Source of the DNA: Parvibaculum sp045863935
GTDB taxonomy: Bacteria > Pseudomonadota > Alphaproteobacteria > Parvibaculales > Parvibaculaceae
Length of the DNA: 64,000 nucleotides
NCBI RefSeq assembly: GCF_045863935.1
Contig: NZ_BTVP01000017.1
Coordinates: 11,880 to 75,879 of the forward strand
Direction: 5' to 3'
In this document: positions 8,465 to 15,877 of the stretch, piece after piece
How the letters are laid out: every line of letters begins with the position of its first letter
Numbering within the stretch: position 1 is the stretch's first letter
Position numbers and translations under genes: made by a program
Notes under the pieces: model-generated
Database searches by the model: none
Told to the model about the DNA's origin: nothing
Seen by the model: only the letters and a program-made list of their open reading frames with translations

Positions 8465-9484
8465 ATGAACGAATTGCAGACCATTCTGTCGGACAGCGTG
8501 AACGGGCTTCTCGCCGAACGCGTGACGAAGTCGCTCGTGCAGAAGGCGGAGGAGGGGGATTTTCCGGCCGCGCTCTGGAACGAGGTCGAAGCGAACGGAC
8601 TGACCCGCGTGCTCGTGCCCGAAGCCGGGGGCGGGGCGGGCGGCACCTGGGCAGATGCCGCCATCGTGCTCAAGGCCGCGGGCGAACACGTCGCGCCGCT
8701 GCCGCTGGCGGATGCGCTGCTCGCGAACTGGTTTCTCGCAACGGCCGGCATCGAGGTGCCGGAAGGCGTCACGACGCTTCTTGAGGGCGACTTCACGCTC
8801 GACGGCGGCAAGCTCTCCGGTGTGGCGCCGCGCGTCTCTTTCGGGCGCAACGCGCGACATGGCGTCGCCATCGCGCAAGGCGAGGTGGTGCTGGTTTCGC
8901 TCGACGGAGCGGCGATCGAACATGGCATCAACGTCGCACGAGAACCGCGCGACCGTGTGGTGTTGAAGGGCGCGGCGGCGACGGCGAAGAAGGCCACGCT
9001 GCCCGCGAATGCAATGAGGCTTTACGGCGCCCTTATCCGTGCCTGCCAGATGGCGGGCGCGCTCGGCTATCTTTCGTCGCAATCGGTCGCCTATGCGAAC
9101 GAGCGCACCCAGTTCGGCAAGCCCATCGGAAAGTTCCAGGCGATCCAGCAGCAGCTCGCCGTGCTTTCGACGCAGGCAGCCGCGTGTGGCGTGATCACCG
9201 ACTACGCCTGTGCGCAGGCCGACAAGCGCGGGCACGATGCGGCATTCGAGATTGCCGCCGCGAAGATCCGCGTGGACGATGCATCGAGCATCGCGACGTC
9301 GATCGCGCATCAGGTGCACGGCGCGATCGGCTTCACCTACGAACACGGGCTTCACTTCGCGACGCGGCGCCTCTGGTCATGGCGCGCGGAGTTCGGCGCG
9401 GGCCGCGACTGGGCGGAAGAACTTGGCCGCGAAACGATTGCGGCGGGCGCCGACGCGCTCTGGCCGCGCGTGACCGCGAGATAG
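8465..9484 (+). CDS. Acyl-CoA dehydrogenase family protein, small/beta-like subunit
   Basis: A 339-residue acyl-CoA dehydrogenase paralogue, clearly shorter than its neighbour. The N-terminal helical domain is present (GLTRVLVPEAGGGAGGTW) but the central beta domain is reduced. The C-terminal helical domain is conserved: YANERTQFGKPIGKFQAIQQQLA, then HQVHGAIGFTYEHGLHFATRRLWSW. The GEGGG-type start is preceded by GAGGGAGAAAGCC, a good ribosome-binding site. It is likely the partner subunit of the preceding dehydrogenase, providing FAD-binding or scaffold functions. I did not identify a convincing catalytic glutamate by eye, as is common in such partners. Confidence 0.88.
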   Translation: MNELQTILSDSVNGLLAERVTKSLVQKAEEGDFPAALWNEVEANGLTRVLVPEAGGGAGGTWADAAIVLKAAGEHVAPLPLADALLANWFLATAGIEVPEGVTTLLEGDFTLDGGKLSGVAPRVSFGRNARHGVAIAQGEVVLVSLDGAAIEHGINVAREPRDRVVLKGAAATAKKATLPANAMRLYGALIRACQMAGALGYLSSQSVAYANERTQFGKPIGKFQAIQQQLAVLSTQAAACGVITDYACAQADKRGHDAAFEIAAAKIRVDDASSIATSIAHQVHGAIGFTYEHGLHFATRRLWSWRAEFGAGRDWAEELGRETIAAGADALWPRVTAR

Positions 9485-9513
9485 ATTTCGATATCGCAAG
9501 AGGACAGAAGCCG

Positions 9514-10185
9514 ATGAAAGTTTCCGAAGCCCTGAAGAGCCGCATCACCTGCCGCGCCTTTCTCGACAAGCCGGTGCCGGAAGAGACGGTGCGGCAAATT
9601 CTCGAGGAGGCGAAATATGCGCCGTCGGGCGGCAATCTCCAGCCCTGGCATGTCTATGTGCTGACGGGCGCCAGGCTGAAGGAATTTCTCTCGATCATCG
9701 AGACGAAACAGAAGGATGCTCCCTTCGGCGAGGGGACGGAATACGATATCTACCCGAAGGGCCTGACCGATCCCTACAAGGCGCGCCGCTTCAAATGCGG
9801 CGAGGACATGTACGCGACAATCGGTGTGACGCGCGAGGACAAGGCGGGCCGGCTGCAGCAGTTCGCGCGCAACTTCCGCTTCTTCGATGCGCCGGTCGCC
9901 ATGTTCTTCGCCATCGACCGGCAGATGGGCCTTGGCCAATGGTCCGACCTCGGCATGTTCATCCAGTCGGTGATGCTCGCCTCCCGCGAGCACGGGCTTC
10001 ACACGGCGCCGCAGGAAGCCTGGGCGATCTGGTACAAGACCGTCTCGGAATTCGTGGCCATTCCCGAGAACCTCATGCTCTTCTGCGGGATGGGCCTCGG
10101 CTATATGGACGAGGGCGCGCCCATTAATAAATTGCGGACCGAAAGGGCGCCGCTGGAGGAATTTGCGACGTTTTCCGGATTCTGA
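9514..10185 (+). CDS. Nitroreductase family protein (FMN-dependent)
   Basis: A 223-residue protein starting at ATG 9514, where the conserved region begins (KVSEALKSRITCRAFLDKPVPEETV). Family features are APSGGNLQPWHVYVLTG (FMN binding), the central FFAIDRQMGLGQWSDLGMFIQSVMLASREHGLHTAPQEAWA segment (positions about 128-170), and a C-terminal GMGLGYMDEGAPINKLRTERAP. It would reduce nitro groups, quinones or enoates with NAD(P)H. It follows the acyl-CoA dehydrogenase pair by 29 bp in the same direction, so it may be an enoate-type reductase in the same catabolic unit, but this is inference. Confidence 0.9.
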   Translation: MKVSEALKSRITCRAFLDKPVPEETVRQILEEAKYAPSGGNLQPWHVYVLTGARLKEFLSIIETKQKDAPFGEGTEYDIYPKGLTDPYKARRFKCGEDMYATIGVTREDKAGRLQQFARNFRFFDAPVAMFFAIDRQMGLGQWSDLGMFIQSVMLASREHGLHTAPQEAWAIWYKTVSEFVAIPENLMLFCGMGLGYMDEGAPINKLRTERAPLEEFATFSGF

Positions 10186-10217
10186 GTGGCGCTTCCTGAA
10201 AGATACATGCAAATTCC

Positions 10218-10234
10218 GTTCATCACGGGTTCAG
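10218..10234 (+). promoter_or_regulatory. Direct-repeat response-regulator box upstream of PepSY/PhoPQ-like operon
   Basis: GTTCAT-cacgg-GTTCAG: two 6-bp half-sites with an 11-bp period, the arrangement used by OmpR/PhoP-family regulators. The same 17-bp pattern (GTTCAT-N5-GTTCAG) occurs on the other strand at 12710-12726, on the far side of the two-component genes. Likely an autoregulatory site for the response regulator at 10650. Confidence 0.6.
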
Positions 10235-10258
10235 CGTCGCTGGCTTAGGTACGGGGGC

Positions 10259-10618
10259 ATGACGCAGACATCCACATGGATCGCCCTGACGATCGCCGCG
10301 GCCGCTCTTCTCTTCGGAGGGCTCGCCCCGGCTCGCGCGGATGAGGTCGTGCCGATCCCCGGCGCCGCCTCCGGGCTCCTGCAGGAGGTCCAGTGGGGCT
10401 ATCACTCGGAGCAGGATAATGCGCGCGACGCCGTGCGATCGGGCAGGGTGATCTCGCCCGGTCAGGCAAAGCAGGCCGCGCTTTCCCGCTACCCCGGCAA
10501 GTTCCTCGACATGAGCTTCGGCGGGCAGACTTATCATGTGAAGATCAGGACACCGGACAACCGGGTCGTGGTGGTTGCGGTCGATGCGGTGTCGGGCCGC
10601 GTCATGGGCGCGCGATAG
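10259..10618 (+). CDS. PepSY domain periplasmic protein
   Basis: A 119-residue exported protein. The start at 10259 is chosen because a signal peptide begins there: TWIALTIAAAALLFGGLAPARA, with probable cleavage after ARA. The mature part holds one PepSY-type domain (ISPGQAKQAALSRYPGKFLDMSF, then YHVKIRTPDNRVVVVAVDAVSGRVMG). PepSY proteins next to two-component systems are thought to inhibit proteases or tune the sensor's periplasmic signal. It lies 31 bp upstream of the response-regulator gene and directly after the GTTCAT-N5-GTTCAG box, so it is probably the first gene of the operon and autoregulated. Confidence 0.85.
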   Translation: MTQTSTWIALTIAAAALLFGGLAPARADEVVPIPGAASGLLQEVQWGYHSEQDNARDAVRSGRVISPGQAKQAALSRYPGKFLDMSFGGQTYHVKIRTPDNRVVVVAVDAVSGRVMGAR

Positions 10619-10649
10619 GCGCCCGGAGAGGCTCTGGACGGAGAAGAAC

Positions 10650-11321
10650 ATGCGGCTCCTGGTTGTCGAAGACGATCCCGATCTCAACCGCCAGCTCGTC
10701 GCCGCGCTGGAGGAAGCCGGCTATGTGGTGGACAGCGCGAAGGATGGCGAGGAAGGACATTTCCTCGGCGACACCGAACCCTACGACGCAGTGATCCTCG
10801 ATCTCGGCCTGCCGGAGATGGACGGCGTGACCGTGCTCGAAAAATGGCGTCGCGACGGGCGCATCATGCCGGTGCTCATCCTCACCGCCCGCGACCGGTG
10901 GAGCGACAAGGTGGCGGGCTTCGACGCCGGGGCGGACGATTATGTGGCGAAACCCTTCTATATGGAGGAGGTGCTGGCGCGGCTGCGCGCGCTGCTCCGC
11001 CGGGCGACGGGCCATGCGACGAGCGAACTCGAATGCGGCCCCGTCCGCGTCGATACACGAAGCTCACGCGTCACAGTGAACGGCCGCGCGATCAAGCTCA
11101 CCTCGCTCGAATATCGCCTGCTTGCCTATCTGATGCATCATCAGGGCCGCGTCATCTCGCGCACGGAACTCGTCGAACATCTCTACGATCAGGACTTCGA
11201 CCGCGACAGCAACACGATCGAGGTTTTTGTCGGCCGTCTCCGCCGCAAGCTCGGCAAGGATGTGATCGAGACCGTGCGCGGACTCGGTTACCGGCTGGCG
11301 GCGCCCGAAGATGCGGTCTGA
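10650..11321 (+). CDS. OmpR/PhoP-family response regulator
   Basis: A 223-residue regulator. The receiver domain has the acidic pocket Glu7-Asp8-Asp9, the phospho-acceptor Asp51 (VILDLGLPEMDG), and the conserved Lys in DDYVAKPF near residue 101. The C-terminal winged-helix DNA-binding domain runs from about residue 125 (LTSLEYRLLAYLMHHQGRVISRTELVEHLY, ending VETVRGLGYRL). The ATG at 10650 is used because the receiver begins immediately. It overlaps the sensor kinase gene by 11 bp. It probably binds the two GTTCAT-N5-GTTCAG boxes flanking this cluster. PhoP is the closest name, but the stimulus is unknown. Confidence 0.93.
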   Translation: MRLLVVEDDPDLNRQLVAALEEAGYVVDSAKDGEEGHFLGDTEPYDAVILDLGLPEMDGVTVLEKWRRDGRIMPVLILTARDRWSDKVAGFDAGADDYVAKPFYMEEVLARLRALLRRATGHATSELECGPVRVDTRSSRVTVNGRAIKLTSLEYRLLAYLMHHQGRVISRTELVEHLYDQDFDRDSNTIEVFVGRLRRKLGKDVIETVRGLGYRLAAPEDAV

Positions 11322-12684
11322 CAGCCTCGCCTTCAGGCTCATCGCCGGTGCCGCGCTCTGGAGTGGCATCGCCCTCATTGCGGGCGGGCTGACGCTTTCG
11401 GCCATCTTCCGGAATTCCGTGGAGCGCAGCTTCGACGCCCGGCTCGACGTGCTTCTCGACAGCCTGATCGCGACCACGGAAGTGAACGAGGAAGGCAATC
11501 TCGCCCGAACCCGCGCGCTCTCCGAGACGCGCTTCGACCTCGCCTATTCCGGCTGGTACTGGCAGATATGGCCTGTGGCCGCCCGCCCCGCACAACGCTC
11601 GCGTTCGCTGTTCGACCAATCGCTCGACCTCGCGCCTCTCCAGGATGCGAAGCGCAGCGAGAACGGGCTCGCCGTCTTCGATACGCTGGGCCCGGAGGCG
11701 CAGAAGCTGCGCGTCGCCGAACGTCGCGTGACGCTGCCGGATTACGATGTGCCCGTTTCCTTCGCCGTGGCGGGCGACCGTTCCGAGATGAACGAGGAAA
11801 TACAGGGCTTCAACACCTGGGTCTTCATCGCCATGGCGGCGATGGGCGCGGGACTTCTCGTCGCGCTGCTGATCCAGGTCCAATTCGGCCTGCGTCCGCT
11901 CGAGCGCGTCCGCTTCTCGCTCGCGCAGATACGCTCCGGACGCGCCACCAGGCTCGACGGCGAGTTCCCGGCGGAAATAGAGCCGCTTGCCGAGGAGTTG
12001 AACGGACTTCTGGAAGGTAACCGCGAGGTGCTCGAACGGGCGCGAACGCATGTCGGAAATCTCGCACATGCGCTGAAGACGCCGCTCAGCGTGCTGACGA
12101 ACGAGGCGCGCATGCATGACGGTCCTTTCGGTGAGACCGTGGACCGCATGGCTCGGCAGATGCGCGAACAGATCGACCACCACCTTGCCCGCGCACGCAT
12201 GGCTGCCTCCGCGAATGTTCTGGGTGCGCATACGCCGGTAGAACCGGTTCTCGAACGAATCGTGCTGGCGCTTGAGCGGATATATGAGGACCAGGGCATC
12301 TCGATCGAACTCGATTGCCCGGACGAGGCCGGCTTCCGCGGTGAGGCGCAGGATCTTGAGGAGGTGGCGGGAAACCTTCTGGACAATGCGTGTAAATGGG
12401 CGAATGCGCGGGTGCGCATGACCGTGATCCCTGATGCGGCGATGCGAAAGGCGCGGCCGTTCCTTTGCCTGCGTGTCGAGGATGACGGACCCGGCCTTCC
12501 CGAAGGCGCACGCAATGCGGTGCTGAAGCGCGGCGCACGCCTCGACGAGACGAAGCCCGGCTCCGGCCTCGGCCTCTCCATCGTGACGGAGATCGCCGAA
12601 CTCTACGGCGGCGAACTGAAATTCGAGACCTCGGCGCTCGGCGGCCTTCGCGCCGACCTCTATCTGCCATCTGCCGCAGCCTGA
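11311..12684 (+). CDS. PhoQ-like sensor histidine kinase
   Basis: A 457-residue membrane sensor kinase. Transmembrane segment 1 lies near residues 8-32, a periplasmic domain of about 135 residues follows, and segment 2 is near 170-193 (FIAMAAMGAGLLVALLIQV). Then come HAMP, a dimerisation/phospho-acceptor helix with NLAHALKTPLSVL (the phosphorylated His) and a HATPase domain with N box NLLDNACKWA, G1 DDGPGLP and G2 GSGLGLSIV. The start overlaps the response-regulator stop, so the two are translationally coupled. The H-box sequence AHALKTP and the periplasmic sensor layout are PhoQ-type. Confidence 0.92.
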   Translation: MRSDSLAFRLIAGAALWSGIALIAGGLTLSAIFRNSVERSFDARLDVLLDSLIATTEVNEEGNLARTRALSETRFDLAYSGWYWQIWPVAARPAQRSRSLFDQSLDLAPLQDAKRSENGLAVFDTLGPEAQKLRVAERRVTLPDYDVPVSFAVAGDRSEMNEEIQGFNTWVFIAMAAMGAGLLVALLIQVQFGLRPLERVRFSLAQIRSGRATRLDGEFPAEIEPLAEELNGLLEGNREVLERARTHVGNLAHALKTPLSVLTNEARMHDGPFGETVDRMARQMREQIDHHLARARMAASANVLGAHTPVEPVLERIVLALERIYEDQGISIELDCPDEAGFRGEAQDLEEVAGNLLDNACKWANARVRMTVIPDAAMRKARPFLCLRVEDDGPGLPEGARNAVLKRGARLDETKPGSGLGLSIVTEIAELYGGELKFETSALGGLRADLYLPSAAA

Positions 12685-12709
12685 AAGGCGAGGCAGGGAG
12701 CGGCGCAAG

Positions 12710-12726
12710 CTGAACGCCACATGAAC
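12710..12726 (-). promoter_or_regulatory. Second GTTCAT-N5-GTTCAG response-regulator box
   Basis: Read on the minus strand this is GTTCAT-gtggc-GTTCAG, identical in half-sites and spacing to 10218-10234. It lies about 82 bp before the ATG of the glycine-zipper lipoprotein at 12808, so that gene is a likely regulon member. A further half-site-like ATTCAG follows at 12732. Confidence 0.58.
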
Positions 12727-12807
12727 GGCGCATTCAGCGCCCGCTCAAGAGCGGCCTTCTATCTTCATGACCATCGGATCAACCAATCGGGAATTGGGGT
12801 ACGTGTC

Positions 12808-13287
12808 ATGAAGATCAAAAGCACACTTCTTGTTGGCGCCCTTGCTGTGGCGCTTGCCGGCTGCCAGACAGGTGACCCTTACGGTTATAGCGGCGGCCCG
12901 AAACAGGGCATCGGCACGCTGGCGGGTGCCGTCGCGGGCGGCCTCGCCGGCTCGCAGATCGGCGGCGGCTCCGGCCGCCTCTGGGCGACGGGCGCGGGCG
13001 TGCTGATCGGCGCGCTGGTGGGCAACAATATCGGCCGCAGCCTCGACCGTGCCGACCAGACCTATCTGCAGAACGCGTCCTATGGCGCCTTCCAGACAGG
13101 CCAGCCGACGCAGTGGCGAAACCCGCAGAGTGGCAATTACGGCTATGTCGAACCCGGCCGCTCCTACCAGGCTGGTGGCGGCTACTGCCGCGAATATACC
13201 CAGACCGTCTATATCGGCGGCCGCCCTGAAAGCGCATACGGCACGGCGTGCCGCCAGCCGGACGGAAGCTGGCAGATCGTGAACTGA
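12808..13287 (+). CDS. Glycine-zipper lipoprotein, 17-kDa surface antigen family
   Basis: A 159-residue outer-membrane lipoprotein related to the Rickettsia 17-kDa surface antigen/SlyB-like family. The signal peptide ends in the lipobox LAGC with the lipidated Cys19. A glycine zipper follows (GTLAGAVAGGLAGSQIGGG, then GVLIGALVGNNIGRSLDRAD), which would form a membrane-inserted helical hairpin. The C-terminal domain (YCREYTQTV, GTACRQPDGSWQIVN) carries two cysteines. The ATG at 12808 begins the signal peptide; upstream in-frame codons are not conserved in character. A response-regulator box lies just upstream, and in enterobacteria SlyB-type proteins are PhoP-regulated, which fits. Confidence 0.9.
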   Translation: MKIKSTLLVGALAVALAGCQTGDPYGYSGGPKQGIGTLAGAVAGGLAGSQIGGGSGRLWATGAGVLIGALVGNNIGRSLDRADQTYLQNASYGAFQTGQPTQWRNPQSGNYGYVEPGRSYQAGGGYCREYTQTVYIGGRPESAYGTACRQPDGSWQIVN

Positions 13288-13325
13288 CCGGTCGGTTGCT
13301 TGAATGAACGGCCGAGAGGCCGTTC

Positions 13326-13385
13326 GGCCTCACCCTCGGTGAAACCCGGCCCCCCGAACCGCGCCTGGGTGAGGCCACCTTTTTG
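13326..13385 (+). terminator. Rho-independent terminator after the lipoprotein gene
   Basis: GGCCTCACCC (13326-13335) pairs with GGGTGAGGCC (13367-13376) and is followed by ACCTTTTTG. A smaller hairpin, AACGGCC-GAGA-GGCCGTT at 13307-13324, precedes it. Together they end the lipoprotein transcript. Confidence 0.7.
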
Positions 13386-13401
13386 AAGAGACGCCGACGT
13401 G

Positions 13402-13437
13402 AAAAGGCCGCCGCTTTCCATCGGGAAGGCGGCGGCC
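13402..13437 (-). terminator. Minus-strand hairpin terminator
   Basis: GGCCGCCGCTTTCC pairs with GGGAAGGCGGCGGCC with one mismatch (13406-13437). On the minus strand the hairpin is followed by TTTT (complement of 13402-13405). It could terminate the small transcript carrying the 13560-13670 ORF, or read-through from the YihY gene. Confidence 0.5.
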
Positions 13438-13559
13438 AGTTCGGAACGGCAGCGACGCGGTCTCCATTATGTTATCTGCGGGACCGCCCCGTTTGCACCA
13501 ATCTGTTCATCTCGAAGAGTCGCCGCGCCGTTGCCGGTGCGGCGATAAAGGATAAAGGC

Positions 13560-13670
13560 TCAGGCAGAAAGGCCCCCAGAAGTGTCCGGCTCTTCCTGCC
13601 TCGCCACACGACCCTCTATCGAGATCGAAACTTTGGCGATGGCAAACGGCGTCAGCAAACCGTTAGACAT
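13560..13670 (-). CDS. Possible 36-residue protein or leader peptide with a perfect extended Shine-Dalgarno
   Basis: On the minus strand, GAAAGGAGGTGATCC (complement of 13672-13686) precedes an ATG at 13670 with 7 nt between GGAGG and ATG. All 15 bases pair with the 16S rRNA 3' tail. The ORF reads MSNGLLTPFAIAKVSI..., ends TSGGLSA and stops at 13560. A TTGACG -35-like element lies at 13732-13737, and a hairpin with U-tract ends the unit at 13402-13437. Third-position GC is only moderate, so coding status is uncertain. It might be a leader peptide or a small expressed protein. No family recognised. Confidence 0.4.
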   Translation of the reverse strand: MSNGLLTPFAIAKVSISIEGRVARQEEPDTSGGLSA

Positions 13671-13708
13671 CGGATCACCTCCTTTCAATTGTTGAACCAA
13701 GGATCTCC

Positions 13709-13737
13709 AGCGTGAATCCGGTTCGCCGTCGCGTCAA
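13709..13737 (-). promoter_or_regulatory. Candidate promoter for the small minus-strand ORF
   Basis: TTGACG (complement of 13732-13737) is followed after 17 nt by a weak -10-like CACGCT. The -35 fits well, the -10 poorly. It is listed mainly because it completes a compact unit with the strong ribosome-binding site and terminator downstream. Confidence 0.25.
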
Positions 13738-13893
13738 GGAAATGTGTGTGAAGCTTCCGCACATACTGCATCCGGTGTGCCCGGGCGCGGTTTAGCGGGC
13801 ATTTTTGCGATGCGTGGACGGCGCTCGGCTCGCCGCGCCGTCTGCCGCCGCACGGGCGAAGAACCGTTTTCGTCATCGGTACGAATCAAGGGG

Positions 13894-15261
13894 TTAACGG
13901 GCCGCCGTTGCCGAGAGGGTTTTCTCGGGTTCCGCCTCGTCCGCGGCCATGAGCGATGCGATAGTCACGGCGTCGATCACCTCCGCCTGCCGTTCGTCGA
14001 GCTGCTGGAAGAAGGCTTCGATGCGAGGTTCGTGAGCAAGGCTGCTGTCGGAGATGCTGCGGTTGTAGCGTTTCGTGCGGACAGCGGCGAAGACGTCGGC
14101 GAGCTTCGTCTTGTCGGCCGGACAGCACGGTACGAAACGGCTCGGCGTACCCGTGGCGAAGGTCAGGAGCCCAGCCTCGCAAAGCGCTTCGGCTATTTCC
14201 CCCATCGACTCCATCGGCACATGAAGCCGCCGGGCCAGCGTTTCCTCGGTCCAGGGCGCTTGGCCGCGATCGAAGGCATCGTGCACAAGCAGAAGCGCCT
14301 GCACGGCCATGCGGTCCAGTTGGCGAAGCGTGAGAAGGCTCACGCCCGCATGCGGCGAGAGATAGGCCCGGTTCTGGTAGTAAAAGGCAATCGAGCAACC
14401 GCCAAGCAGGATGAGCCAGGCCGCATAAAGCCAGATCATGAAGAAGACGAGGCTCGCGAATGCAGAGTAGATCGCGACATATTGCGCTGACTTCACGACG
14501 AATGTGGCGAAGGTCCAGCCTGCCGCCCCCCAGGTGATGCCGGCGACCGTTGCACCGACCACGGCCGCATCCGCTTTCACCCGTGTGTTCGGGATCATGA
14601 TGTAGATGAAGCTGAAGGCCGTGATCAGGACGGCATAGGGGAGGAGGCGGCTCGACTGCTCGAGGATATAGCGAACCGCTTCATACTCCGCGAGAGCGCC
14701 CACGAAGGAGTTCGAAACGGCGCCTGCCATGATGCCGAAGACGGTGAGCACCAGCAGCGGGCCAAGAACGCTCATGCTGACGATCTCGGTGAACTGGCGC
14801 GCAAACGACCTGCTCGCCTCCACGTGCCAGATGCTGTTGAACGAGGCCTCCACCTTGTTGATGAGCGAAATCACCGTGTAGAGCAGGAAGGCGAAACCCA
14901 CCGTGCCGAGCACGTTGACGTTCACGCGCTGCACAAATTGCATCATCTGCTGCGTGATCTCGGCGCCCTGATCGCCAAGCGGTGCAAGGAAGTCCGCCAG
15001 CATGGTCTCGATGTAGCTGTCGAAACCGAAGGCGCGGAAGACGGCGAAGGCGATCGCGAGAGCGGGCACGATGGAAAGCAGCGTCGTATAGACGAGGCTC
15101 ATCGCGCGCAGGCTGAGTGCGCCGCCGAGAAGGTCGCGCACCACTGCCCAGCCGATCCTGGCCGCAAGAAAGAGCGACCTTTGCCAGAACGGCAATTCGC
15201 TCAACGGGCGGTCCCAGACGAAGGCGTGGGCGCTTTCCAGAAGCGTGTAGGGTCCGAACAT
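13894..15261 (-). CDS. YihY/BrkB family inner-membrane protein
   Basis: A 455-residue YihY/UPF0761 (formerly 'ribonuclease BN') family protein. It has about six membrane segments, including SLVYTTLLSIVPALAIAFAVF, VLGTVGFAFLLYTVISLINKVE, SVLGPLLVLTVFGIM, YAVLITAFSFIYIMIPNTRVK and SLVFFMIWLYAAWLILLGGC. Hallmarks are RAMSLVYTTLLSIVP, the FNSIWHVEASRSF region and YIMIPNTRVKADAAVVGATVAGITWG. The C-terminal 150 residues form a cytoplasmic domain with a winged-helix look (EETLARRLHVPMESMGEIAEALCEAGLL). Transport or envelope role unknown. It is convergent with the upstream regulatory cluster, and the next gene on its strand, cspA, lies more than 100 bp away. Confidence 0.88.
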   Translation of the reverse strand: MFGPYTLLESAHAFVWDRPLSELPFWQRSLFLAARIGWAVVRDLLGGALSLRAMSLVYTTLLSIVPALAIAFAVFRAFGFDSYIETMLADFLAPLGDQGAEITQQMMQFVQRVNVNVLGTVGFAFLLYTVISLINKVEASFNSIWHVEASRSFARQFTEIVSMSVLGPLLVLTVFGIMAGAVSNSFVGALAEYEAVRYILEQSSRLLPYAVLITAFSFIYIMIPNTRVKADAAVVGATVAGITWGAAGWTFATFVVKSAQYVAIYSAFASLVFFMIWLYAAWLILLGGCSIAFYYQNRAYLSPHAGVSLLTLRQLDRMAVQALLLVHDAFDRGQAPWTEETLARRLHVPMESMGEIAEALCEAGLLTFATGTPSRFVPCCPADKTKLADVFAAVRTKRYNRSISDSSLAHEPRIEAFFQQLDERQAEVIDAVTIASLMAADEAEPEKTLSATAAR

Positions 15262-15315
15262 GAGCCTATGCTAGCTGCGCGCCGCCGCTTCGGCCAGCTT
15301 CCGGGAGCAGTTACG

Positions 15316-15346
15316 AAAAGGCCCTCCGCCGGTTAAGGGGAGGGCC
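15316..15346 (-). terminator. Rho-independent terminator of the cold-shock gene
   Basis: GGCCCTCC (15320-15327) and GGAGGGCC (15339-15346) form an 8-bp stem; on the minus strand it is followed by TTTTCG (complement of 15314-15319). It sits 45 bp after the cold-shock stop codon. Confidence 0.75.
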
Positions 15347-15391
15347 TTGGACGTCTCAGCGCGGGCGCGGCCGCACTTGCTGATGCCGGTA

Positions 15392-15598
15392 TCAGCCAAG
15401 AACCAGATTTTCGGCGGAGAAGCGGCCATTGCGCCCCTCGACCAATTCGTACTGGATCTGCTGACCCTCCTGCAGGGATTTCTGGCCGGCGCGCTCGACG
15501 GCAGAGATGTGGACGAAGATGTCCTTACCGCCATCCGCCGGCGCAATGAAACCATAACCCTTAGTGGCGTTAAACCACTTCACGACTCCGCTAGCCAT
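15392..15598 (-). CDS. cspA: Cold-shock protein, CspA family
   Basis: A 68-residue single cold-shock domain. The start at 15598 gives MASGVVKWFNATKGYGFI, the canonical N-terminus; a longer frame to 15655 adds unrelated residues. RNP1 is KGYGFI and RNP2 is DIFVHISAVE, both intact, with ISAVERAGQKSLQEGQQIQYELVEGRNGR following. The protein binds single-stranded RNA and DNA and melts mRNA structure. It is monocistronic, with its own terminator at 15316-15346. The gene leaves a roughly 280-bp divergent intergenic region shared with the 15878 gene. Confidence 0.95.
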   Translation of the reverse strand: MASGVVKWFNATKGYGFIAPADGGKDIFVHISAVERAGQKSLQEGQQIQYELVEGRNGRFSAENLVLG

Positions 15599-15877
15599 AG
15601 TGCCTTGAATGCCTCGTATAGGAATAAAGAACGGACACCAGCCTGACGATGGCATCCGGGGAAAAACGCTACCACCGAATTTTCCCGCGGCCTATCGAAA
15701 ATCTCGGGCCGCGCCACCAGTTTTTACGGATGGTTTGACGGCGCTTTCCCACGGTTTTGCGGGGTACGGAACCAAATTTTAAGCATGCTCCGGTTAGCCT
15801 GAGGATTACCTGAAATAAGGCGGCAATCCCGGACCGGTCGCAGAGCCGGCCGAGGAAATCCGCCAAAGCCATCGAAT

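Noticed and set aside
13672..13686. 15-nt match to the 3' end of 16S rRNA, possibly a 16S gene fragment
   Set aside because: No other 16S sequence flanks it; better explained as the complement of an extended Shine-Dalgarno on the minus strand.
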